In this document: piece after piece, positions 9,665-19,685 of the stretch
How the letters are laid out: each line of letters starts with the position of its first letter
How positions within the stretch are numbered: position 1 is the stretch's first letter
Position numbers and translations under genes: made by a program
Source: JACVRW01 sp963739095
GTDB lineage: Bacteria; Actinomycetota; Thermoleophilia; Solirubrobacterales; Thermoleophilaceae
Assembly (NCBI GenBank): GCA_963739095.1
Contig: CAVTZF010000039.1
Location: forward strand, 127,775 to 191,774
Length of the DNA: 64,000 nucleotides
Reading direction: 5' to 3'
Notes under the pieces: model-generated
Told to the model about the DNA's origin: nothing
The model's database searches: none
What the model saw: the letters and a program-made list of their open reading frames with translations, nothing else

Positions 9665-10258
9665 ATGAGGACCGCTGCGACGTGCGCACTGCTCATCTGC
9701 GTTCTCGCCGGGGCCCAGTCGGCCTGCGGCCGCACCATCGACCTGCGCACGGCCCGCGACGCGGCGACCACCGCTGCCGCGACCCACGGCCAGGTCGAGC
9801 GAATGGACTGCTGGCGCGCCGCAGGCCAGGTGCACACCCGGGTCCGCAACGCGGCCTTCTGCGTCGCCCGCGTGCGGACCGCGAGCGGTGAGGGCTGCTT
9901 CCTCTTCTACGAGCTCCGGTTCGCGAGCAAGGGGGGCCAGGCCGTGAAGATCAGTCGCAGCTGGAAGCCCTGGTGCGCCGGCCCGCGCCCCCAGGCCCAG
10001 ACCGCCTCACTGAGCCGTCGCCGGGCGGCGGCGCTCGTGCGCGAGGCGGCGGCGACCTACGGCGAGGTCGGACGCGTCACCTGCACGGCGGCCAGGCGTG
10101 CGAGCGGGCGGCCGATCAGGCGTCTGGTGCTGTGTGCGGCCTGGTTGAAGGATTGGCCCCGCTGCGGCGTCCTGTATGAGGTCTGGCGCGGTCCGGGCGG
10201 CGCCGTCGCAGTGGCGACGTACGCGCCCTGGTGCGCCGAGGTGCCGCAATGGGCATAG
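9665..10258 (+). CDS. Secreted protein with two tandem Cys-containing repeats, unknown function
   Basis: 197 residues beginning with a hydrophobic export signal (about 1-20). The mature part consists of two similar modules of about 80 residues (about 27-107 and 112-194). Each has an Ala/Arg-rich helix, a (H/Y)G(Q/E)V..(M/V).C motif, a central Cys, an (F/L)YE(L/V) strand and a terminal PWCA motif. The equivalent cysteines suggest two disulfides per module. The ATG at 9665 has AGGAGG about 9 nt upstream. I know no named family with this pattern. It converges on the GH1 gene with a 9-nt gap. Confidence 0.75.
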   Translation: MRTAATCALLICVLAGAQSACGRTIDLRTARDAATTAAATHGQVERMDCWRAAGQVHTRVRNAAFCVARVRTASGEGCFLFYELRFASKGGQAVKISRSWKPWCAGPRPQAQTASLSRRRAAALVREAAATYGEVGRVTCTAARRASGRPIRRLVLCAAWLKDWPRCGVLYEVWRGPGGAVAVATYAPWCAEVPQWA

Positions 10259-10267
10259 CGCGCCGCG

Positions 10268-11434
<1,167 letters not shown>

Positions 11435-11456
11435 GGGCGCGACAGCTTGCCATGGC

Positions 11457-11588
11457 CTATGACCCCTGGTGCGGCCCGCTGCCCTGCACCTGGCTGATCA
11501 GCTCCTGCAACGCGGTGAGCTCGGCCTTCAGGGCGGCACGCCCGGGCGCACCGGGTCGGTTGGCTCGGTTTTTCCCACGCTCGGACGT
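11457..11588 (-). pseudogene. Orphan C-terminal coding fragment
   Basis: An open stretch of about 43 codons ending in TAG at 11457. Its last 24 residues (LKAELTALQELISQVQ and a short tail) form a plausible amphipathic helix. It lacks any start or upstream domain and adjoins the left end of direct repeat A. It is probably the tail of a gene destroyed by the rearrangements here; the parent family is not recognised. Confidence 0.3.
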
Positions 11589-11933
11589 TCATTGAACGAT
11601 TCGAAGGCCCAGGGCCCCGCAAACTCTTCAATCGACGCGGGAGAGCAGGCGCTCCGCGCGCGGGTGGCCGAGGGAAGGCAAACTTTCGCGGCCCCGAGCG
11701 CAGCGAAGGGGTCCGAAAGGAAACTTCCCCGGACAGGACCCGCGCCCTGGCCAGCGGGCCCTAGCCCTGACCGACTGGCTAGCGGAAATGCTCCTTAGCC
11801 GCGCCCTCGTCCCAGGCGTATCGCTGAAGCGCGGGGAGAGATGAACGAGCGAGCGAGATCCCGTACTCGGGCTCGCTCTGCTTACCGACGTTGTCGCGGT
11901 CCTTGAGGGGAGGCGACGCGTTGAGCCACTCGG
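11551..11933 (-). repeat. Direct repeat copy A (gene 3' part plus tail)
   Basis: About 380 bp that recurs at 12281-12668 in the same orientation with roughly 70-80 percent identity by eye. It includes the final third of the gene at 11779-12252 and about 200 bp beyond its stop. A reading FAGPWAFESFNERPSVGK on the minus strand here corresponds to FAGPLAFDSFNDRPIVGK in copy B, with conservative replacements, so the tail was once protein-coding. Confidence 0.8.
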
Positions 11934-12252
11934 TGCTGGGCACCAGGTACAGATCGGGATCCTCGGCGTCCGCCAGCAGCACGATTGCCGCGAACCGGGT
12001 GCTCGCAGGCTGCAGTCGCCGCTTGGTCCAGAAGACGTACCCGCCCACGCGCTGAGTGGATGAGAACACCTCGATAGAGCGGCCGGAGGGAGTCTGCACG
12101 TCGAGTTTGCCGCCGATCCGACTGCTCGGCGCCTTCACGGTGCATCCGAGGCTCTCCAGTCGTTCTGTAACGATCGTCCTACCGAGCGCAATGAGCTCCT
12201 GTCGGCTCAGTTGCGACCACCGGTCACTGGTCTTGTTGCGGGTTACGCTCAC
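11779..12252 (-). CDS. Hypothetical protein, possible nuclease-like fold
   Basis: 157 residues. The C-terminal two thirds contain GGKLDVQTPSGRSIEVF, then a WTKRRL segment and a strand AAIVLLADAEDPDLYLVPS. This strand-Asp...Glu-strand layout resembles small PD-(D/E)XK-like proteins that read 'xVKT...R....VFV.L.d....fyivP', but catalytic residues cannot be assigned with confidence. The start is the GTG at 12252, with AAAGGAGAG just upstream, a strong ribosome-binding site. It is the only intact-looking gene in the 1.6-kb decayed patch, and its 3' part is duplicated upstream at 12500-12668. Confidence 0.6.
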   Translation of the reverse strand: MSVTRNKTSDRWSQLSRQELIALGRTIVTERLESLGCTVKAPSSRIGGKLDVQTPSGRSIEVFSSTQRVGGYVFWTKRRLQPASTRFAAIVLLADAEDPDLYLVPSTEWLNASPPLKDRDNVGKQSEPEYGISLARSSLPALQRYAWDEGAAKEHFR

Positions 12253-12280
12253 GACCTCTCCTTTCACGGCGGGCCGACCG

Positions 12281-12668
12281 GCGTCGGTTCTTTCCGACGA
12301 TCGGGCGATCATTGAACGAGTCGAAGGCCAATGGCCCCGCAAACTCTTCAATCGACGCGGGAGCAGCGCTCCGCAGGTGGATCGCCGAGGGAAGGTAAAC
12401 TTTCGCGGCCCCGAGCTCCAGCTCGAAACGGGTCGAAGGAATCTCCTCGCCGGGCAGCCCGCGTCCCTGGCCAGCGGGCCATCTGGCCCCGTTACCGCCT
12501 GGCCTAGCGAACAGGTTCTTGTAGATCGCGTTGCGGTTGGCGCCGAGCCGGATCGCGAAGCACGTCGATCGAGATGAACGCGCGAGCGAGATCCCGTACT
12601 CGGGCTCGCTCTGCTTACCGACGCTTGTCGCGGTCCTTGCTGGGAGGCGAGGTCGTCGAGCCACTCGG
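12281..12668 (-). repeat. Direct repeat copy B (degraded)
   Basis: Partner of the repeat at 11551-11933. The best-matching blocks are the tail core (about 12312-12417 against 11592-11700) and the gene 3' part (about 12570-12668 against 11840-11933). The middle is more diverged, with insertions near 12510-12560. Confidence 0.75.
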
Positions 12669-12870
12669 CTCCGCTGATTGACGCCAGCTGACCCCGTCGC
12701 CGCGAGAGTTCGTGGTAGGCGACGCGCAGCAGCACTTCGCGAAGCTTGGCCACCGCCTCATCACGACGCGGATGTCCAGCGCGCAGTTGCTTCACCCACC
12801 GGTCAGAGTCGCGATCCAGATGCATTCGGCTCGGTTGGTTGCCGCTGGTCGACCCCAGCTCGGGGCTCAC
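12281..12870 (-). pseudogene. Mosaic remnant: sigma-like N-terminus fused to a copy of the neighbouring gene's 3' end
   Basis: From a GTG at 12870 the minus strand encodes about 60 residues (WVKQLRAGHPRRDEAV, LREVLLRVAYHELSRR, then a DDLA motif) that resemble the start of an RNA polymerase sigma-70-family protein. At about 12660 the sequence switches to direct repeat copy B, a degraded copy of the 3' part of the gene at 11779-12252 (SEPEYGISLARSS is shared exactly) followed by the same tail. Frames disagree across the junction. I read this as recombination debris; the sigma resemblance is tentative. Confidence 0.5.
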
Positions 12871-13069
12871 TGTGGGGCGAGGAAGGTGATCAGTCTGCTG
12901 CGACTCATGCCGCTCCTCGGGGGTTCGGGAGATTTGGGGCTCTGCCCGAAAGATGCTGGCTGCGCGGCGCCGGGTTGTCGTCGGCTGGCGGGCGACTCTT
13001 TCAGCGTCCCGTGGTACCGCACGTGGAGTAGCGCGAGCATGTCTCCGGCCGCCGACTAGGCCGGAAGCC
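12871..13069. other. Intergenic stretch with no recognisable gene
   Basis: Roughly 200 bp between the sigma-like remnant and the guaA stop. I see no promoter, tRNA, hairpin with a T-run, or coding stretch with family resemblance. The base composition is similar to the flanks. Confidence 0.5.
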
Positions 13070-14659
13070 CTACTCCCACTCGATCGTGCCGGGCGGCTTC
13101 GACGTGATGTCGAGGGTCACCCGGTTGACCTGCGCGATCTCGTTGATCATGCGCGAAGCCACCCTCTCGAGCAGGTCGTAGGGGAGCCGGGCCCAGTCGG
13201 CCGTCATCGCGTCGTCGGAGGTGACCGCGCGGATCACGACCACGTAGCCGTAGGTGCGCTCGTCGCCCTGCACGCCCACGCTGCGGAGGTCCGCCGGCAG
13301 CACGCAGAACGACTGCCAGAGCTCGCGGTAGAGCCCGGCCTCGCGGATCTCGTCCTGCAGGATCGCGTCGGCGTCGCGCAGGATCTCGAGGCGCTCCTTC
13401 GTGACCTCGCCGCTCACGACCCGGATCGCGAGCCCCGGCCCCGGGAAGGGCTGGCGCCAGACGAGCCGGTCGCTCATGCCGAGCTCGGCGCCCACCCTCC
13501 GCACCTCGTCCTTGAACAACATCCGCAGCGGCTCGACGAGCTCGAACTCGAGGTCGTCGGGCAGGCCGCCCACGTTGTGGTGGGACTTGATCGTCGCCGC
13601 GCCCGTCCCGCCGCCCGACTCGATCACGTCCGAGTAGAGCGTGCCCTGGACGAGAAAGCCGGGGTTGTCCAGCTTCTGCGCCTGCTCCTCGAAGACGCGG
13701 ATGAACTCCTCGCCGATGATCTTGCGCTTGCGCTCCGGCTCGGTGACGCCGGCCAGGCGGTCGAGGAAACGCTTCTCGGCGTCGACTGCGATGAGCGGCA
13801 CCTTGAAGTGGTCGCGGAAGGCCGCGACGACCTGGTTGCCCTCGTTCTTCCGCATCAGGCCGTGGTCGACGAACACGCATGTGAGCTGGTCGCCGACGGC
13901 CCGGTAGGTGAGCAGCGCCGCCACCGAGGAGTCGACGCCACCCGAGAGCCCGCAGATCACCTTCCCGTCGCCCACCTGCTCGCGGATCCTCGCGACCTGC
14001 TCCTCGATGACCGACTCGGCGGTCCACGCCATGTCGCAACCGCAGATGTCGCGGAGGAAGGTGTCGAGGATCTGGCTGCCGTACGGGGTGTGGACGACCT
14101 CGGGGTGGAACTGGATCCCATACAGGCCCCGCTCGGCGTTCTCGATTGCCGCGACGGGCGACTCGGTTGAGGCCGCCAGCTCGGAGAACCCGGGCGGCGC
14201 CTCGAAGACGGTGTCCCGGTGGCTCATCCAGCAGGACTGGTCTGCAGGCGTGCCCGCCAGCAGCCGGCCTGGAGAGTTGACCGAGAGCCGCGAACGCCCG
14301 AACTCGCCGACCTCGGCGCCCTCCACGCGGCCGCCCAGCTCCAGCACCATCGCCTGCATGCCGTAACAGATGCCGAGCACGGGAACCCCGAGCTCGAGCA
14401 GCTCTTGGCGCAGCTTCGGCGCACCCTCCGCGTACACCGAAGCGGGCCCGCCGGAGAGGATCAGCCCGCGCGGCTGGCGGCGGGTGATCTCCTCGAGCGG
14501 CACGTCATGCGGCAGCAGCTCCGCGAAGACGCCGCACTCGCGCACGCGCCTTGCGATCAGCTGTGAGTACTGGCCCCCGAAGTCGAGGACCAGGACTTCA
14601 TTCGTTGTGGCCCCAGGGGTGGTGTCGGACGACCGAGCGGTAAGCGCCTCGGTGCTCAC
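13070..14659 (-). CDS. guaA: GMP synthase (glutamine-hydrolyzing)
   Basis: Converts XMP to GMP. The 529 residues show the class I amidotransferase domain (nucleophile Cys in GICYGMQAM, about residue 98; FHPEV His/Glu near 187), the ATP pyrophosphatase P-loop SGGVDSS (about 242-248), and the C-terminal dimerisation domain ending in KPPGTIEWE. The GTG start at 14659 overlaps the stop of the IMP dehydrogenase-like gene (GTGA), so the two purine genes are translationally coupled. Confidence is high. Confidence 0.97.
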   Translation of the reverse strand: MSTEALTARSSDTTPGATTNEVLVLDFGGQYSQLIARRVRECGVFAELLPHDVPLEEITRRQPRGLILSGGPASVYAEGAPKLRQELLELGVPVLGICYGMQAMVLELGGRVEGAEVGEFGRSRLSVNSPGRLLAGTPADQSCWMSHRDTVFEAPPGFSELAASTESPVAAIENAERGLYGIQFHPEVVHTPYGSQILDTFLRDICGCDMAWTAESVIEEQVARIREQVGDGKVICGLSGGVDSSVAALLTYRAVGDQLTCVFVDHGLMRKNEGNQVVAAFRDHFKVPLIAVDAEKRFLDRLAGVTEPERKRKIIGEEFIRVFEEQAQKLDNPGFLVQGTLYSDVIESGGGTGAATIKSHHNVGGLPDDLEFELVEPLRMLFKDEVRRVGAELGMSDRLVWRQPFPGPGLAIRVVSGEVTKERLEILRDADAILQDEIREAGLYRELWQSFCVLPADLRSVGVQGDERTYGYVVVIRAVTSDDAMTADWARLPYDLLERVASRMINEIAQVNRVTLDITSKPPGTIEWE

Positions 14660-15882
14660 TCCACCAGCGCCGGATCCGCCGCCACGATCCCGTTCGACTC
14701 CGGATGGGCCGCCGCCGCGCCGGTGGCGCCCATGCCGACCTCCTGGGCGCGCTGCAGCTGCTTGCCCTCGGACTGCAGCGCCGGCGCAACCATCACCTCG
14801 GCCTTGTGGAATGCCGGGATGTCCTCGTAGCCGCAGGTGGCCATCGAGGTGCGCAGGCTGCCCATCAGGTTGAAGGTGCCGTCGTTCTCGTGCGCGGGCC
14901 CGAGCAGGATCTGCTCGAGCGAGCCGTTCTGGGCTGTCTGGACGCGCGCGCCGCGCGGAAGCGTGGGATGGAACGTCGCCATCCCCCAGTGGTAGCCGCG
15001 CCCGGGCGCCTCGTACGCGCGCGCCAGCGGCGATCCGATCATCACTGCGTCGGCGCCGCAGGCGAACGCCTTCGAGACGTCGCCGCCGTTGCGCATGCCA
15101 CCGTCGGCGATCACCTTCACGTACTCACCGGTCTCGAGCATGTGCTGCGAGCGCGCCGCCGCGACGTCCGCGATCGCCGTGGCCTGGGGTACGCCGATGC
15201 CGAGCACGCCGCGCGTGGTGCAGGCGGCGCCCGGACCGACGCCGACGAGCACTCCGACCGCGCCGGTGCGCATCAGGTGCAGCCCGGTCGCGTAGGAGGC
15301 GCAGCCACCGACCACGACCGGCACCGGCACCTCGCGGATGAACTCCTTCAGGTTGAGCGGCTCCGAGCGCCTCGACACGTGCTCAGCCGAGATGACCGTG
15401 CCCTGGATGACGAGGATGTCGAGGCCGGCCTCGATCGCCGTCTCGTAGTAGTCGCGCACCCGCTGCGGCGTGAGCGAGGCGGCCGCCACCACGCCGTGGT
15501 CCTTGATCTCGCGGATTCGCTGGGCGACGAGGTCCGCGCGCATCGGCTCTGCGTAGATGCGCTGCATCTCCGCCGTCGCGACCTCCTTGGGCTGTCCGGA
15601 GATGCGCTCGAGCTCGCCGGCGGCGTCGTCGTAGCGCGTCCAGATGCCCTCGAGGTTGAGGACGGCCAGGCCGCCCAGGTTGCCGAGGATGCCGGCGGTC
15701 TCGGGCGAGACGACGCCGTCCATGGCGGAAGCGAGCACCGGCAGGTCGAAGCGGTACGGACCGAGGGTCCAGGCTATGTCGATGTCATCGGGATCGCGCG
15801 TGCGCCTGCTCGGCACAATCGCGATGTCATCGAAGCCATATGCGCGGCGGCCTTTCTTGCCGCGTCCGATCTCAACTTCCAT
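14656..15882 (-). CDS. guaB3: GuaB3 family IMP dehydrogenase-related protein
   Basis: TIM-barrel protein of 408 residues related to IMP dehydrogenase and GMP reductase. It has the N-terminal AYGFDDIAIVPS segment and the catalytic loop GPGAACTTR (Cys at about residue 230), but no CBS pair. That matches the actinobacterial GuaB3 group rather than canonical GuaB. Recent work on related proteins points to GMP reductase activity, so the name IMP dehydrogenase should be treated with care. The ATG at 15882 has no Shine-Dalgarno; a TAGGAT hexamer lies 6 nt upstream, suggesting a leaderless start. It is coupled to guaA. Confidence 0.9.
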   Translation of the reverse strand: MEVEIGRGKKGRRAYGFDDIAIVPSRRTRDPDDIDIAWTLGPYRFDLPVLASAMDGVVSPETAGILGNLGGLAVLNLEGIWTRYDDAAGELERISGQPKEVATAEMQRIYAEPMRADLVAQRIREIKDHGVVAAASLTPQRVRDYYETAIEAGLDILVIQGTVISAEHVSRRSEPLNLKEFIREVPVPVVVGGCASYATGLHLMRTGAVGVLVGVGPGAACTTRGVLGIGVPQATAIADVAAARSQHMLETGEYVKVIADGGMRNGGDVSKAFACGADAVMIGSPLARAYEAPGRGYHWGMATFHPTLPRGARVQTAQNGSLEQILLGPAHENDGTFNLMGSLRTSMATCGYEDIPAFHKAEVMVAPALQSEGKQLQRAQEVGMGATGAAAAHPESNGIVAADPALVE

Positions 15883-15888
15883 GGAGGG

Positions 15889-15894
15889 ATCCTA
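15889..15894 (-). promoter_or_regulatory. -10-like element for guaB3-guaA (leaderless)
   Basis: TAGGAT on the minus strand, 6 nt before the guaB3 ATG. No ribosome-binding site lies between, so transcription would begin at or next to the start codon. Confidence 0.45.
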
Positions 15895-16033
15895 AGTTCG
15901 GCGGCGGACGAGAACCTGACCTTACCAATGCCAAATCGGGCTTATGGTGGGGCCGATCAGAGGGGCCTTCCCGCTATTTGCGGCCAAGATCTCCTGGACG
16001 ACATCGCGGCCGCGGCGATCAGGCCGCGCCCGC

Positions 16034-16993
16034 CTAGCTCACCGCAAGCGGCGGGGTCTCGAGCTCCTCCACGCGCACCTCGGGCACGAGCCGCTCGACC
16101 TCGCGTTGCTCGACCCGGCCCGCGCCGAAGTGCTGGGTCGACTCCGCCCCGCAGGCGACCGCGAAGCGCAGCGCGTCCTCGTGGCCGCTGCCGCTGTAGC
16201 GGGCCGCCACGAAGCCGGCCAGGAAGGCGTCTCCCGAGCCGACGGCCGAGACCGGCTCCAGCGGCTCGAGCGTCGCCCGGTAGACGTGCCGCTCGCCGTC
16301 GCCCAGCAGTGCCAGGCAGCCGTCCGAGAGGGTCATGATCGACTCACGCGCACCCATCTCGACCATCTCGCGGACGGCGCTGCGGCGGTCGTCCTCGTCG
16401 CCGAACTCGTAGCCGACGAGGCCCTCCGCCTCGAGCTCGTTCGGGCTGACGACGTCGGGACCACGCCGCGTCGCAGCGCGCAGCGGCTCGCCTTCGGAGT
16501 CGAGCACGGTCGTGACGCCGAGTCGCTTCATCTCGTCGATGATGCGCCCGTAGAGGGCCGTGTCGACGCCGCGCGGCAGGCTGCCGGCCAGGACGCAGAC
16601 GGCGGCGCCCTTGGCGAGGTAGATGAGCTTGTCGACGAACAGCTCGAGCTCGCCCTCGGACACATGAGGGCCATGCTCGTTGATCTCGGTCTGCTCGCCG
16701 CTCGTCGGGTCCACCACGGCCGTCGAAGTGCGCGACTCCTCGCGGATGCGCACGAAGTCGTTTAGGACGCCCTCGTCGGTGAGGTTCTCGACGATGCGAG
16801 TGCCCGTCGGGCCGCCCGCCACGCCGGTGGCGATCACCGGCTGGCCGAGCGCGCGCAGGGTGCGCGCCACGTTCACTCCCTTGCCGCCCGCCATTGCGGT
16901 GTGCTCGACGGCGCGGTGGCGGCGACCGAGGCGGAAGTTGGGGACGGCGAGCGTCTTGTCGATCGCTGCGTTGAGGGTGACCGTGATGATCAT
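16034..16993 (-). CDS. PfkB-family hexose kinase (1-phosphofructokinase type)
   Basis: Ribokinase-fold sugar kinase, 319 residues. The family signatures GGKGVNVARTLRALG (about 37-51) and GSGDAFLAGFVAAR (about 249-262, with the catalytic Asp) are both present, and the N-terminal VTLNAAIDKTL is the FruK/LacC form. The substrate is probably fructose-1-phosphate or tagatose-6-phosphate, but no PTS or aldolase gene is near. The ATG at 16993 overlaps the stop of the D,D-carboxypeptidase gene (ATGA). Confidence 0.9.
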   Translation of the reverse strand: MIITVTLNAAIDKTLAVPNFRLGRRHRAVEHTAMAGGKGVNVARTLRALGQPVIATGVAGGPTGTRIVENLTDEGVLNDFVRIREESRTSTAVVDPTSGEQTEINEHGPHVSEGELELFVDKLIYLAKGAAVCVLAGSLPRGVDTALYGRIIDEMKRLGVTTVLDSEGEPLRAATRRGPDVVSPNELEAEGLVGYEFGDEDDRRSAVREMVEMGARESIMTLSDGCLALLGDGERHVYRATLEPLEPVSAVGSGDAFLAGFVAARYSGSGHEDALRFAVACGAESTQHFGAGRVEQREVERLVPEVRVEELETPPLAVS

Positions 16994-18198
16994 CTGACGT
17001 AACGCCGCCGCCGCCCGCGGACGAGCAACACGGCGATGGGGGCGGCGAGGAGGATGGCGAGGGCGAGCAGCAAGGTCAAGGGGACGCCCAGCACCGAAGT
17101 GAGGACCCTCAGCGTACCCGCTTCAGGCACTTCGGCCGCCGTGACCAGCGGGACGCGCCGGACTCGCTCGCCGTCGACGAACACGTTCACGACGCCCGCC
17201 CGCGCCCCGGCCGGCATCGGCCCCTCGAGCTCGTCGCGCGACCGGATGCGGCGCCGGATGTGCTCGCCCTTGCGGACGGTGATCACGGCAGCGCGGCGCG
17301 GCACGAGCCGCGCCTGTTCATCGTCGTAGTAGCGGATGTCAGCGCGCGCCAGCGCTCGCTTGGGGGTGAGGACCTGCACGCGCTTGAACTGCTTCAGCCC
17401 CCAGGCGAGCAGCTCGAGCGTGTCCGCGTCACGCGCCGGCTCACTCGGCTCGCCCAGCACCACGCTGATCACCTTGGCGCCGCCGCGCCCCTTTGCAGAG
17501 CCGACCAGCACGTAGCCGGCGTTCGTCGTGTGCCCGGTTTTGACGCCCGTCACCCAGGGTGTGGTCGCGACCAGCGTGTTGCGGTTGTCGATGACGCGCG
17601 GCATCGAGCCCGATTCGAGCTCTGCGACGGGCATATCGACGGTGCGGGCGAAGCGCGGCCGCTCGAGCAGCAGCCGGGTGAGCGTCGCGAGATCGCGTGC
17701 CGTCGAGTAGTTGGCGGGGTCGTCGAGGCCGATCGGGTTGGCGTAGTTCGTGTTCTCGAGCCCGAGCTCCTCAGCGCGCATGTTCATCTCGGCCACGAAC
17801 GCCTCCCGCGACCCGGACAGGTTCTCGGCGATCGTCGCCGCCGCGTCGTTGGCGCTCTCCAGCAGCAGCGCCTCGAGCAGGTCGTGCACGGTCATGCGCT
17901 CACCCTCGCGCAGGTTGATGCGCGACTCCGCGGGCAGCGCGTTGTACTGGGGTGCGGTGAAGACCTCCCGCGGCCGGGCGCGCTCGAGCGCAAGCAGCGC
18001 GGTCATCAGTTTGGTGGTGCTGGCGATCGCGCGACGCTCGTCGGGGCGCTTCGCAAACATCACCTCGCCGTTGCTGCCGTCGACGACGATCGCTGCGGCG
18101 GCGCCCGTGACGTCGGGCGGCGGCTGCGCAGCCGCCGCGGCGGGCAGGCCGAGGGCGAGCGCCGCAAGCGCGGCGAGCGCCAGGGCCGGCAGCCTCAC
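16990..18198 (-). CDS. D-alanyl-D-alanine carboxypeptidase (PBP5-type, S11)
   Basis: Trims the terminal D-Ala from peptidoglycan stem peptides at the outer face of the membrane. 402 residues: signal peptide (1 to about 25), the S11 active-site triad motifs SxxK (Ser60-Lys63), SxN (Ser115-Asn117) and KTG (220-222), a C-terminal domain, and a membrane anchor near 370-392 followed by a basic tail. The GTG at 18198 overlaps the LysM gene stop (GTGA); longer frames are out of register with that gene. The LysM/carboxypeptidase pairing suggests a joint cell-wall role. Confidence 0.95.
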   Translation of the reverse strand: MRLPALALAALAALALGLPAAAAAQPPPDVTGAAAAIVVDGSNGEVMFAKRPDERRAIASTTKLMTALLALERARPREVFTAPQYNALPAESRINLREGERMTVHDLLEALLLESANDAAATIAENLSGSREAFVAEMNMRAEELGLENTNYANPIGLDDPANYSTARDLATLTRLLLERPRFARTVDMPVAELESGSMPRVIDNRNTLVATTPWVTGVKTGHTTNAGYVLVGSAKGRGGAKVISVVLGEPSEPARDADTLELLAWGLKQFKRVQVLTPKRALARADIRYYDDEQARLVPRRAAVITVRKGEHIRRRIRSRDELEGPMPAGARAGVVNVFVDGERVRRVPLVTAAEVPEAGTLRVLTSVLGVPLTLLLALAILLAAPIAVLLVRGRRRRYVR

Positions 18199-18545
18199 TC
18201 GCGCAGCTTGATCCTCTGCCCGACGACGAGCGCCTGCGGATCGACGTCCGGGTTGAGCTGCTCGAGCTGGTCCAGCGACACGCCGGTCTTCTCCGCTATC
18301 GACCCGAAGCTGTCGCCCGGCTTGACGACGTAGTTGCGACGCAGCTTGCGTCCCTGGCGGTTGGGCGTCGTGGTCGTCTCGGTGTCGCTGGCCTGCGTCG
18401 TCGTGGCCTGGCCACCGTCGTCGTCGTCGCCACCGGTCACGTCCGAATTCGCGATCACGGCGACGACTGCGACCGCCACTGCGATCAGCGCCAGGGGCGC
18501 CAGCAGGTGAACCGGTCTGAATCCTCGTCGTCGCTGATCTGGCAT
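18195..18545 (-). CDS. Membrane-anchored LysM-domain protein
   Basis: 116 residues: a short basic N-terminus, one transmembrane helix (about 16-34), a Thr/Asp-rich linker and a C-terminal LysM domain (YVVKPGDSFGSIAEKTGVS, then LNPDVDPQALVVGQRIKL). LysM binds peptidoglycan glycans, so the protein should hold its domain outside the membrane against the wall. The ATG at 18545 has GGGAGGA three nt upstream. It is coupled to the D,D-carboxypeptidase that follows. Confidence 0.88.
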   Translation of the reverse strand: MPDQRRRGFRPVHLLAPLALIAVAVAVVAVIANSDVTGGDDDDGGQATTTQASDTETTTTPNRQGRKLRRNYVVKPGDSFGSIAEKTGVSLDQLEQLNPDVDPQALVVGQRIKLRE

Positions 18546-18671
18546 CGGTCCTCCCAGGCAAGGGCCGCGGAGGATAGGGAGGCGTGCGCCACAAATGGCA
18601 CTCGCGTGCACGAGTGAGGTTCAACACGACCGCCCCCTCCCCTGCCGCCCACGAGATCAGCGGTTCGCCGC

Positions 18672-19601
18672 TCAGAGCGCCGCAACCGCGTCGCGAAGCT
18701 CCTCGGCGGCCGCGGCAGCAGCGCCGGCGGGGTCACCCCCGCGCTCCCTGTAGGCGTTCACGATCGAGCGCGAGGCGGTAACGAGCCCCGCCGCCGGATG
18801 CGGCGCGAAAGCGGGCCCCAGGTCCTCGACCCGGCCGCCCTGGGCCCCGACGCCGGGCAGCAGGAAGATCGTGTGGGGCATCAGCTCGCGCAGCCGCTCG
18901 AGATGGTCGGGCCGCGTCGCGCCGGTGACCGCGCCGACCGCCGACAGCCCGCAGTCCCCGCGCAGCTCCGCGCCGAGCTCGTCGACCAGTCGCGCCAGCC
19001 GCTCGTGCAGCGGGGGCTCCCCCTCGTCCTGGAGCTCGGCCGCGCCGGGGTTCGAGGTGCGGACGAGCACGAAGCAGCCCGCGCCCCGGGCGGCCGCGGC
19101 CTCGAGCAGCGGCTCGAGCGCATCGCGACCCAGCAGCGGGTTGGCCGTGAAGGCGTCCGCTCCCAGCCCCTCCACGGGGCCGAACGGGCCGGGAGTCTCG
19201 CCCACCATCGCCTGCGCGTAGGCGCGCGCGGTGACCGGCACGTCTCCGCGCTTGCCGTCGGCGATCACGAGCAGGCCGTGATCGTGCGCGATCGCCACCA
19301 CCTGCTCGAGCGCGTCCCAGCCGGGCGCGCCCAGCCGCTCGAAGCAGGCCAGCTGCGGCTTGACCGCGACGCATGCGGGGCCCGCCGCCACGATGGCGCC
19401 GCGGCAGTGCTCCAGCACCGCCTCGGCCGTGCGGATGCGAGCCAGGTGCGGCTCCGCCGGACCGCCGGCACCGAGCCGCACGACTGCCGGGGGCCACAGC
19501 GCGGCCGGGTCGGGATCGAGACCGAGGACGACGCGGCTGCGGCGCTCCTCGACGAGCGCCGCAAGCCGGTCGGCGAACTGGGGCCGCAGACCCCCGGTCA
19601 C
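18672..19601 (-). CDS. pyrF: Orotidine 5'-phosphate decarboxylase (type 2)
   Basis: Last step of UMP synthesis, OMP to UMP. 309 residues, the length of the type 2 family found in actinobacteria. It has VVLGLDPDP near residue 24, the catalytic DGKRGDV loop (about 114-120), and the phosphate-binding LLPGVGAQGG near 247. The GTG at 19601 is the first in-frame start that keeps the N-terminal helix; no ribosome-binding site is obvious. Other pyr genes are not in the window. Confidence 0.94.
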   Translation of the reverse strand: MTGGLRPQFADRLAALVEERRSRVVLGLDPDPAALWPPAVVRLGAGGPAEPHLARIRTAEAVLEHCRGAIVAAGPACVAVKPQLACFERLGAPGWDALEQVVAIAHDHGLLVIADGKRGDVPVTARAYAQAMVGETPGPFGPVEGLGADAFTANPLLGRDALEPLLEAAAARGAGCFVLVRTSNPGAAELQDEGEPPLHERLARLVDELGAELRGDCGLSAVGAVTGATRPDHLERLRELMPHTIFLLPGVGAQGGRVEDLGPAFAPHPAAGLVTASRSIVNAYRERGGDPAGAAAAAAEELRDAVAAL

Positions 19602-19685
19602 GGCTGCGGCCAGGCCGTCCGGCTGCCTCCGCTCACGCGCGCGCCGGGGCGCGCCTGCGGGCGCCAGCAGCCGAACGTGACGTGG

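Noticed and set aside
11551..12668. Direct repeats read as insertion-sequence ends or attachment sites
   Set aside because: The repeats are 380 bp, lack terminal inverted repeats and a transposase, and include part of a gene, so a duplication followed by decay fits better.
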